Source: SKVR01 sp046291875 | Lineage (GTDB): Bacteria; Bacteroidota; Bacteroidia; Bacteroidales; UBA7960 | Reading direction: 5' to 3' | Assembly (NCBI GenBank): GCA_046291875.1 | Contig: JBKBSF010000004.1 | Location: 1-64,000, forward strand | Length of the DNA stretch: 64,000 nt | Part shown: positions 8,218 through 15,404 of the stretch, in pieces | Position numbering within the stretch: the stretch's first letter is position 1 | How the letters are laid out: every line of letters starts with the position of its first letter | Made by a program: the position numbers and the translations under genes | Notes under the pieces: model-generated | Seen by the model: the letters and a program-made list of their open reading frames with translations, nothing else | What the model was told of the DNA's origin: nothing | Databases searched by the model: none

Positions 8218-8409
8218 GAACGTTTTCCGGAACTCACTGAAAATGATTTGCGGCTGGCCATGCTGGTTCGGTTAAATCTTTCCTCCAAGGAAATCGCAAC
8301 ACTTATGAACATATCTCCCAAAAGTGTAGAGATTGCAAGGTACCGCCTGAGAAAAAAACTTGGCCTCAGGGAGCGGGAAAGCATGGGCGACCTGCTGAAG
8401 AGTATATAG
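8218..8409 (+). pseudogene. LuxR-type HTH domain in frame after the PiT amber codon
   Basis: Reading on from the PiT stop without a frame change gives 63 residues beginning ERFPELTENDLRLAMLVRL and including LSSKEIATLMNISPKSVEIA and RYRLRKKLGL. This matches the C-terminal DNA-binding domain of Bacteroidota sensor-regulators of the two-component/Y_Y_Y type, where it follows a coiled coil exactly as here. A CAG-to-TAG change at 8215 would explain the break. The domain has no good start of its own (an internal ATG at 8260 would lose the first 14 residues). It may be dead, expressed by readthrough, or rejoined if the TAG is a sequence error. Confidence 0.75.
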
Positions 8410-8488
8410 TTCAGAGAACCCATTTCAAACAATATCCATTTGAATACAAAACCAATCAATTACAACTATCACTTTTAAATCCCATACA

Positions 8489-10096
8489 ATGAAAAAAATC
8501 TACAGGTTGTTTTTTCTTATGATGCTGCTGGTAGGGTCTGGCAGTTTGTACGCACAGTTACGTTTTGTATCTGGCGTAGTAACCTCCAATTTGGATGGCA
8601 ATCCCATTGCCGAGGTGCATGTACGTGTAAAAGGCTCCATTGAGGCTGTGCAAACGGATCAACAGGGCCGATACACCATCGGGGTGCCTGAAACCAGTTC
8701 AAAAGTTCTCACCTTTACCCACCCTGACTTTGATGCCGAAGAGGTGGTTTTGGGTGGCAGAACCCAGCTTGACCTGGTTATGACCTCCAGCATACGTTTC
8801 AATCAATACGGCATGCAGGTAAACAGAAACCCTTTGGTAGTGGAGGAACGTGATGGGGTGCTGGTAATGGAAAGTGCCGATCAGGATTACAAACTCTGGT
8901 TCGATTTACGGATTCAGGCTGATGCGGCCATGTTCTTTGGCGAAACTTACAACCCCATTGCCAATGGCCTTGAGATGCGTCGTGTAAGAATAGCTTTCAA
9001 AGCTGAGTTACCAAACAATTTCGAAGCCGAATTCGATATGGACATTGCAGATGGATATGCCGATCTGAAAGACGCTTTCCTCCTTTACAAAGCAACCCCT
9101 CGCCTGGACATTAAAGTCGGTAATTTTAAAGAGCGTTTTTCCATGGAGCAGAACACCTCCTCTCGCTGGCTCACCTTTATGGAGCGCCCCACTGCCCTGA
9201 GAACCATTGCCCCCTCCCGCCACATCGGGCTCCAATTTCACTACTATCGCCCCTATGTAATTGCTGTGGGAGGTATTCACTTCCAGGATGTGGGCGATTA
9301 TGAAGTGGTACAAAATCGCAAAGACAATTATGCTGCCGGAAACAATGAAGGGTATTCGCTCACCGGAAAACTTACTTTCCTTCCCTTTTACCACGACTGG
9401 AACAAAGGTTTGCACTTTGGTATTGCCGGTTCTTACCGCACGCCCAAAACTCATGATGTAATAGATACAAAAAGATTCGATTCAAGATCCAACGTCAACA
9501 TCAACCGTTTGAAATACATCGATACTGACCGGATAAGAAACGTTGACAACTACACCCTTGCCAATTTTGAACTGGCTGGATATTATAACAACTTCAAATT
9601 TGCCAGCGAATACATCCTTGCACAGGTAAATCGCTACGAACAAAAGATCGACAACGAAAAGATCGGTTCGCTGCCATCAGAAAACTTCAGTGGTTTCTAT
9701 TTTATGGCCGGAGCAATGCTTTTTGGCGGAGACTATATCTACAACACCTACCAGGGCGAGTTTACCCAGCCCAAAATTGGAAGGCCCTGGGGCGATGTGG
9801 AACTAGCTGTTCGCTACGATTTCTCTGATTTTAACAGCCGTATGGATGGAGTAATGGCCGGACAGGGAGAAGGACTTACGGTAGGGCTTAACTACTATGC
9901 ACCCAAAAACGTAAAGCTTATGGTCAATTACGGTTATTTGAATTTTGACCGCTGGGCCAATCAGCGTGGCCGTATCTTCGTGGGCTACGATGCCGAGGGC
10001 AATCTAACCCGCGATCCTCGTGCTGTGGTGAATCCTACGGGCGAAGGTGGAGAAAATTTCCACTGGCTGGCAGTACGTGTGCAGGTAGCTTTCTGA
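8489..10096 (+). CDS. OprP-like phosphate porin with N-terminal CarboxypepD-like domain
   Basis: Outer-membrane protein of 535 residues. A signal peptide ends at about residue 22 (SGSLYAQ). Residues 24-100 form a CarboxypepD-regulatory-like Ig domain (VSGVVTSNLDGNPIAEVHV, TDQQGRYTIGVPE), and the rest resembles the phosphate-selective porin O/P barrel (MRRVRIAFKAELPNNFEAEF, AFLLYKATPRLDIKVGNFKE, FMERPTALRTIAPSRHIGLQ, ending in Phe). Position directly after the PiT region suggests it passes phosphate or pyrophosphate across the outer membrane for that transporter. The actual substrate is inferred from context and family. Confidence 0.82.
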   Translation: MKKIYRLFFLMMLLVGSGSLYAQLRFVSGVVTSNLDGNPIAEVHVRVKGSIEAVQTDQQGRYTIGVPETSSKVLTFTHPDFDAEEVVLGGRTQLDLVMTSSIRFNQYGMQVNRNPLVVEERDGVLVMESADQDYKLWFDLRIQADAAMFFGETYNPIANGLEMRRVRIAFKAELPNNFEAEFDMDIADGYADLKDAFLLYKATPRLDIKVGNFKERFSMEQNTSSRWLTFMERPTALRTIAPSRHIGLQFHYYRPYVIAVGGIHFQDVGDYEVVQNRKDNYAAGNNEGYSLTGKLTFLPFYHDWNKGLHFGIAGSYRTPKTHDVIDTKRFDSRSNVNINRLKYIDTDRIRNVDNYTLANFELAGYYNNFKFASEYILAQVNRYEQKIDNEKIGSLPSENFSGFYFMAGAMLFGGDYIYNTYQGEFTQPKIGRPWGDVELAVRYDFSDFNSRMDGVMAGQGEGLTVGLNYYAPKNVKLMVNYGYLNFDRWANQRGRIFVGYDAEGNLTRDPRAVVNPTGEGGENFHWLAVRVQVAF

Positions 10097-10207
10097 AAAA
10101 CACCCGCAGAAACCTCTGAACAACAAGAAAAAAGAGCCTGTTCAGGATTACACAAATGCAAAGCAATGCAGGTTTAAATTTGACAAACACAAGAAAAATA
10201 CTAAAAT

Positions 10208-11986
10208 ATGAAGAAGAAACTTTTTTATGCAATCTTCCTGATGATTGCCGTACTTATTGTATCCTGTGTAAAGGATGAACTGGTTCCTGTTGAAGAACCT
10301 GAGCCCCCGCAACCGGGAGAACTGGCACTTATGCATTACTGGCACTTCAACAATGTAAGTGGTACCGTTGAATCTGTAAATGCTGATTTCTCAGTAACCG
10401 GCGGCGCCCGCATCAGTTATCCCGGCACTGGCGAAGGCTATATGGATTCGCGCACCTATCGTCCGGCCGATCCTGTTTCCAATCTCAACCTGCGTATGGG
10501 CCAGGCCATCGACCAGGGAGCTGTGCTGCGTGTAAGAAACCCCTCAGCCGGAAGAATTCTCCTTATCGAAGCTCCCTCTACCGGGTTTTCCGGACTGATT
10601 GTAACCTACGCCATTGCACGCTCACGTCCCGAGGTAGGAAGCCAGCAGTTATTTTACTCACCCGATGGCGGAACCAGCTGGACTGCAGTGGGCGATGTTT
10701 ACGATGCCAAAGATATGCCCGAATGGACCCTGGTAACGTACGATCTTTCGGGGATTGATATCATCAATAATAATCCGAACCTGCAGTTTAAAATTGAGTT
10801 TTCCGGCCCCCATATCAACAATGCTGATGGAAACAACCGCTTCGACAACTTTACCATAGATGGCAGATCCATGGGAGAATCAGTTCCTGAAAAGCTAACC
10901 ATTCTCAATGTCAACAATGGTTTAGACCCTGAGGTTGGCAAGGAATTTTCGGTAAGTCTAATGGTTACCGATGCCAATGGAGTGCCCTCTGCAGTAGAGG
11001 CAACCACTACTGTAACAGTTTCACTGGAAAGTGGCACAGGTACCCTTGGCGGAACCCTCAGCGGAACCATTGCTGCAGGCAGCTATGACCTAACCCTCGC
11101 CGGATTGACCTACGATACAGCCCAGGAGGGTGTTAAGATCAAAGCTTCGGCTGAAGGATTGACAGAGGCCGTAAGTGAGGCCTTTACTGTAAGAGCCTTT
11201 TATGAGTTGACCCTGGTGGTTGCTCCTGAGGGTGCAGGAGTTCTTACCGGAGCAGGCACTTATGAGGCGGGGCAGGAAATAAGCCTCAATGCTGTGCCCA
11301 ACGCTGGTTTTGAATTTGTAAACTGGACCGATGCCGAAGGTGAAATCTCCGCCACACCCGCTTTTATCTTTACAATGCCTGCTGAGAGCGTGACACTTAC
11401 AGCTAATTTTGAGGAAATTGAGCAGGTAGTAGAACTGATCCACTACTGGCATTTCAATACCTTGAGCGGTACTGTCGAATTCGTAAATGCCGATTTTTCT
11501 GCTGTGGGACAGGGAGTAATAAGCTACCCAGGCACAGGAGCCGGTTATATGGATGAAAGGACCCACCGCCCTGCAGATCCTGTATCAAATATGAATCTAC
11601 GTATGGGTGAGGAACCCGATCAGGGTGCTGTTCTTAGGGTGCGTAATCCTGCTCAGGGCAGAATACTGCTGCTGGAAGTTCCCTCCACCGGCTATAAAGA
11701 CCTGGTGGTTACATTTGCCATTACACGTTCCAGTGAAGCAGCTGCAGATCAGCAGTTTTACTATTCTGCCGATGGTGGCACCAGCTGGGTACAGGCTTCT
11801 GATGTATTCACAGCCCCTGATGTACCGGGATGGGATTTGATCACCATTGACCTTAGCGATGCGCCAGAAGTGAACAACAATGCCGATCTCCAGTTCAAAA
11901 TTGAATATGTAGGAGATGCGGCACAGAACCCATCGGGCAACAATCGTTACGACAATATTACTCTGGATGGAACTCCTCTGAGATAA
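10208..11986 (+). CDS. Surface lipoprotein with duplicated module and InlB-type repeat
   Basis: 592-residue lipoprotein: signal MKKKLFYAIFLMIAVLIVSC with the acylated Cys at residue 20. It holds two copies of one module of about 175 residues, at nucleotides 10330-10870 and 11440-11975, each starting HYWHFN and ending NNR(F/Y)DN with a dGT/DGR tail. Between them lie an Ig-like stretch and one divergent InlB B-repeat (GAGVLTGAGTYEAGQEISL, AVPNAGFEFVNWTDAEG). The same module recurs in the T9SS proteins at 15405 and 19295. No catalytic motif is recognisable; a binding or adhesin role is my guess. It is 111 bp after the porin and closed by a terminator. Confidence 0.7.
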   Translation: MKKKLFYAIFLMIAVLIVSCVKDELVPVEEPEPPQPGELALMHYWHFNNVSGTVESVNADFSVTGGARISYPGTGEGYMDSRTYRPADPVSNLNLRMGQAIDQGAVLRVRNPSAGRILLIEAPSTGFSGLIVTYAIARSRPEVGSQQLFYSPDGGTSWTAVGDVYDAKDMPEWTLVTYDLSGIDIINNNPNLQFKIEFSGPHINNADGNNRFDNFTIDGRSMGESVPEKLTILNVNNGLDPEVGKEFSVSLMVTDANGVPSAVEATTTVTVSLESGTGTLGGTLSGTIAAGSYDLTLAGLTYDTAQEGVKIKASAEGLTEAVSEAFTVRAFYELTLVVAPEGAGVLTGAGTYEAGQEISLNAVPNAGFEFVNWTDAEGEISATPAFIFTMPAESVTLTANFEEIEQVVELIHYWHFNTLSGTVEFVNADFSAVGQGVISYPGTGAGYMDERTHRPADPVSNMNLRMGEEPDQGAVLRVRNPAQGRILLLEVPSTGYKDLVVTFAITRSSEAAADQQFYYSADGGTSWVQASDVFTAPDVPGWDLITIDLSDAPEVNNNADLQFKIEYVGDAAQNPSGNNRYDNITLDGTPLR

Positions 11987-11994
11987 ACATACAG

Positions 11995-12036
11995 ACCCCT
12001 TCCTTTGCTCCAGAAAGAGTCGGGGAAGGGGTTTTT
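11995..12036 (+). terminator. Rho-independent terminator
   Basis: Perfect 9-bp stem ACCCCTTCC/GGAAGGGGT (11995-12003, 12024-12032), 20-nt loop, T-run to 12036. It ends the DUF47-PiT-porin-lipoprotein transcript and the repeat array begins immediately after. Confidence 0.78.
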
Positions 12037-12133
12037 CATTAGAAAATAATTTAGTTAATTAATTGGCCTAATGGAACTTGCATGTCTATTTTCATCTTTT
12101 TTTGTGAGCCGAAAGTGCTCATGCAAGTTTCAT
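12037..12133 (+). repeat. Intergenic palindromic repeat, copy B1
   Basis: First of a tandem array. Linker AGAAAATAATTTAGTTAATT, left arm ATGGAACTTGCATG, centre with GTGAGCCGAAAGTGCTC, right arm CATGCAAGTTTCAT. Nearly identical to copy A1 at 5098. Confidence 0.85.
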
Positions 12134-12230
12134 TCGAAAATAATTTAGTTAATTCATTGGTCTGATGGAACTTGCATGAACGAGCATTTTCATGTTTTTT
12201 TGTGAGCGGTACTGCTCATGCAAGTTTCAT
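12131..12230 (+). repeat. Intergenic palindromic repeat, copy B2
   Basis: Second tandem unit, about 100 bp. Same linker and arms; the centre differs (AACGAGCATTTTCATG, then GTGAGCGGTACTGCTC). The inner TGAGC/GCTCA pairing is kept although the bases between it changed. Confidence 0.85.
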
Positions 12231-12323
12231 CAGAATATAATTTGTTTAAGTAATTGGCCTGATGGAACTTGCATGTTGATTTTTTTTGTTTTTTGTGAGC
12301 CGCAGTGCTCATGCAAGTTTCAT
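12228..12323 (+). repeat. Intergenic palindromic repeat, copy B3
   Basis: Third tandem unit, about 95 bp, with centre TTGATTTTTTTTGTTTTT and GTGAGCCGCAGTGCTC. Arms are intact. Confidence 0.85.
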
Positions 12324-12376
12324 TCGAAAATAATTTGTTTTAAATAGGTCGGATGCCTGCCCCGCTTATGCGGGGG
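12321..12376 (+). repeat. Intergenic palindromic repeat, partial copy B4
   Basis: Linker plus the GC hairpin variant CCCCGC-TTAT-GCGGGG (12360-12375), as in copy A2, but the rest of the unit is missing. The stretch 12377-12456 up to the next gene shows nothing else clear. Confidence 0.7.
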
Positions 12377-12456
12377 AACTCAATCTTTGCTTTTTTAATA
12401 GGTGTTTGTTTTTAATTCGCAAACATGTTCGTTTCAGCAAATAAAATCTATGAAAT

Positions 12457-13101
12457 ATGACCAAGCAAGAACTTAAAATTGGAGAGATCTCCAAACCCCG
12501 TTTTGAATTCCGCTCCTTTGGGCAGGATTTTGAACAGGCCCATCACCGCATGGCAAGATTATCGGTGCCTGTGCCCGAAAAAGTATGGAAAAGAATTTCT
12601 GAAGAGATCTACATCATTTCGAGCACCAACGATATCAACAACACCAAGTACCGCGACGGAAAGATGGACATCAAAACCTACGTGCAAACAGTGGAGGGTC
12701 TGGAGCAGTGGAACCCCCTGATGAAAGGAGAATTCCCCATTTCCAGACAAGTACTCCAGCAGGAGGTTTTCCCGGCATTCAATGTTAAAATGCCCATTCT
12801 GGATAAAGATCTGTATACCTTTGAAGAGTTTTTGCAGATCGTAAAAACAAGCCCGTACCTGCTGCCTGTAAGGGTAAAAAAGGAACGGTATGGCTACATG
12901 GTAAACAATACCATCTGCGAATTTGGCTATGTCTGGATCAACGGGGCGCGCGTTTGCACCGTCAATTCGGAGTCTACTGAAATTGAAGATATCCTGAAAA
13001 CCCTCCGCGACCTGGGTCTTGAAGGGGTAGAGAACATCAACTATCTTCAGGCCATTAAGCGGGTAACGGGTATGATCGATAAGCCCCTTGCCAACGAATA
13101 G
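12457..13101 (+). CDS. Divergent CYTH/triphosphate-tunnel-like protein
   Basis: 214 residues, no signal peptide or membrane segment. I do not recognise a named family, but the strand pattern resembles a triphosphate tunnel fold: EFRSFG at the start, YRDGKMDIKTYV followed by LEQWNP, then VKKERYGYM, CEFGYVWING and a final LQAIKRVTGM helix. The classic ExExK motif at the start is absent. A bona fide CYTH protein follows 35 bp downstream, which supports the reading. Substrate could be a triphosphate or polyphosphate, but this is inference. It starts a likely operon with the CYTH and SLC13 genes. Confidence 0.5.
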   Translation: MTKQELKIGEISKPRFEFRSFGQDFEQAHHRMARLSVPVPEKVWKRISEEIYIISSTNDINNTKYRDGKMDIKTYVQTVEGLEQWNPLMKGEFPISRQVLQQEVFPAFNVKMPILDKDLYTFEEFLQIVKTSPYLLPVRVKKERYGYMVNNTICEFGYVWINGARVCTVNSESTEIEDILKTLRDLGLEGVENINYLQAIKRVTGMIDKPLANE

Positions 13102-13136
13102 GCCTTAGACTGGTAACCCATTAAATACAACATACA

Positions 13137-13616
13137 ATGGCACAAGAAATAGAAAGGAAGTTCAGGGTGCAGGGTGAGTTCAAGAGCCTGGCCCAAAAAA
13201 AGACCCGTATTACACAGGGCTATCTGAGTTCGGTTCCCGAACGTACCGTAAGGGTGCGTATTAAAGGAGACAAAGGGTTCATTACCGTAAAGGGCATTGG
13301 CAGTGCCTCAGGTGCAAGTCGCTATGAGTGGGAGAAGCAAATCCCGGTAAATGAGGTGGAAGAACTGCTTAAAATATGTGAACCCGGTGTGATCGACAAA
13401 ACCCGCTACCTGGTTCCTGCAGGAAAACACACCTTTGAAGTGGATGAATTTTATGGCGACAACGAAGGGCTGGTGGTAGCAGAGGTAGAATTGCAATCGG
13501 AAGATGAATCCTTCGAGCGCCCGCAATGGCTGGGAGAGGAAGTAACCGGCGATGCCCGCTACTTCAACTCTATGTTGATGAAAGAACCCTACAAAACCTG
13601 GAAAGACAAATCCTGA
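13137..13616 (+). CDS. CYTH domain protein (probable inorganic triphosphatase)
   Basis: 159-residue CYTH protein. The ExExK signature is at residues 4-8 (EIERK), followed by the alternating basic and acidic strands of the tunnel: RVRIKGDKGFITVKG, SRYEWEKQIP, KTRYLVPAG, HTFEVDEFYGDNEGLVVAEV and ELQSEDESF. Bacterial homologues of this size hydrolyse inorganic triphosphate with a divalent metal. It lies between the divergent tunnel-like gene (35 bp upstream) and an SLC13-like transporter (58 bp downstream), which suggests a shared phosphate-related task. Confidence 0.88.
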   Translation: MAQEIERKFRVQGEFKSLAQKKTRITQGYLSSVPERTVRVRIKGDKGFITVKGIGSASGASRYEWEKQIPVNEVEELLKICEPGVIDKTRYLVPAGKHTFEVDEFYGDNEGLVVAEVELQSEDESFERPQWLGEEVTGDARYFNSMLMKEPYKTWKDKS

Positions 13617-13674
13617 CCGGTAACCATTTGCAGAAAAGCATACAATCCATAGACCCTAAACTTATTCTGGATCC

Positions 13675-15309
13675 ATGACAACAGAAAACAAACCCCTGGC
13701 AAACAATCACGACAACAACAATGGCGATCCGCTGGATATGCACAATTATCGTATTGAGAAACTTCCCAAGCGAGAACGCACTCCTTTTGAAGCCTGGCTG
13801 GCAACTATAGGTGCTCCATTGGCCCTGGTGGTTTTTATTCTGTTTGCTTTTGTACTGGATATGTCGTTCCTGCAAAACATCAACCCCGAAAACCTGGTTT
13901 CGGAGGCAGCCCAGAAAGAATACCTGCGCATAGGTGCTGAGGCTTTCAGCCGGCACAATGCTTATATGCTGGCAATCTTTCTGGCTGCCATTATTTTGTG
14001 GATGACACAAGCCATCCCCAACTACCAGACTTCACTCATTCTTATCGTTGCCCTTGTACTTACCGGTGTTTTGCCGGAAAGGCAGGCTTATGCCCAGCTG
14101 GGCCACCCGGTAATGTGGCTCAACATCATGTCGTTTGTACTGGCAAGTATGCTGGTAGAAACGGGTGTTGCCAAGAGGTTTGCCCTGTGGTTCATCCTTC
14201 GGTTTGGCAAAAATGCAGGTTCTATCTTTCTTAGTTTTATCGTCATTAACCTTATTTTATCGGCCTTCATATCGGCTACCACAGCCAAGGCAGCCATTTT
14301 GCTGCCCATTTTTATGGTAATTGCAGCCATTTATGGCTCCCGACAAGGGCATGGCCATAAAAACTTCGGAAGAAGCATCGTTTTGCAGAACCTGCTGAAT
14401 ATCAACCTGGGAGCCGGTGCGTTTGTAACCGGCTCGGGGGCCAACCTGCTGGCTGCAGCTCTCATTGGCGGTGCCATTGGGGGTTCAGTATTTTTTTCCG
14501 ACTGGCTTTTTGCCATGATGCCTCTCATGGTGGGTCTTATGCTCATTGGGTACATTCTGGCCATGAAAGTATTCTTCCCTCTGTCTCCCGAAGAGCGCTT
14601 ACCCCAGATCAAAGGGGGGATGCAACGCCTGAGGGAAGAGTATGAAAAACTGGGAAAAATTGACTACCAGGAGATCAAGGCGATCATTATTTTCGTTTCT
14701 ATCCTGGCCTTGTGGGCCACCGACCGTTTGCACGGCATCAGCGCCACTGCAGTAGCATTTATGGGGGCCATCATTGCACTACTGCCCCGCATTGGAATCA
14801 TCAAATGGAACGATGTAGACATACCCTGGCACCTTCTGCTGTTTTCTGCCGGAGCCTACACACTGGGCGCAGGCTTCAGTATTACCGACCTGCCCTCTAT
14901 CAGTGTAAATGCCTTTTTCGATAATATCGGTATAGGGGCAGAAACAGACTTCTGGATGTTGTACCTGCTGCTCACCGGGGTAATGTGTTTCAGCGCACTG
15001 ATTTTTCAATCCAAAACCATGCGTGCCATGATCTTCATCCCCATTGCCATTGGCGTAGCCAACCGGTTCGGATATCCTGTGATAAGCCTGGCTTTGCCGG
15101 TGGCTTTTATGATTGAGCATGTATATGTACTGCCCTTCAACAGCAAACCCGCCGCCCTGCTATACGAAACCGACCAGTACAGCCTTACCGATGCCTTCCG
15201 TTTTGGTTTTACTATGATGGTGATCGGATGGGTGCTTAATATCGTTGCCGGCGAAACCTGGTTCAGGATATTGGGCATTACCCCTGACGGTGTTTTTGGT
15301 ATTTTTTAA
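13675..15309 (+). CDS. SLC13/DASS-family anion transporter
   Basis: Polytopic inner-membrane protein, 544 residues, about 11-12 membrane segments after a 45-residue hydrophilic N-terminus. It matches the divalent anion:sodium symporter family (dicarboxylate, sulfate or phosphate carriers): WMTQAIPNYQTSLILIVALV, then GANLLAAALIGGAIGG, then PWHLLLFSAGAYTLGAG. The two SNT motifs that bind Na+ and substrate in this family read SAT (ISATTAKAAILLP) and SKT (QSKTMRAMIFIP), so ion coupling or substrate may differ. Neighbouring CYTH and phosphate genes suggest an inorganic anion, but the substrate cannot be assigned. Confidence 0.78.
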   Translation: MTTENKPLANNHDNNNGDPLDMHNYRIEKLPKRERTPFEAWLATIGAPLALVVFILFAFVLDMSFLQNINPENLVSEAAQKEYLRIGAEAFSRHNAYMLAIFLAAIILWMTQAIPNYQTSLILIVALVLTGVLPERQAYAQLGHPVMWLNIMSFVLASMLVETGVAKRFALWFILRFGKNAGSIFLSFIVINLILSAFISATTAKAAILLPIFMVIAAIYGSRQGHGHKNFGRSIVLQNLLNINLGAGAFVTGSGANLLAAALIGGAIGGSVFFSDWLFAMMPLMVGLMLIGYILAMKVFFPLSPEERLPQIKGGMQRLREEYEKLGKIDYQEIKAIIIFVSILALWATDRLHGISATAVAFMGAIIALLPRIGIIKWNDVDIPWHLLLFSAGAYTLGAGFSITDLPSISVNAFFDNIGIGAETDFWMLYLLLTGVMCFSALIFQSKTMRAMIFIPIAIGVANRFGYPVISLALPVAFMIEHVYVLPFNSKPAALLYETDQYSLTDAFRFGFTMMVIGWVLNIVAGETWFRILGITPDGVFGIF

Positions 15310-15404
15310 TGCCCTTCAGGTCTTGAAGTTTGGTCAATATGTTGTTACTTTGTACAACCTATTGATAATTTGCAGTAAACTGCTATTACCCAAACCCAAG
15401 ACTC

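Noticed and set aside
12037..12376. CRISPR array
   Set aside because: The period is 93-100 bp and the parts between conserved arms are themselves similar, not unique spacers; no cas genes.
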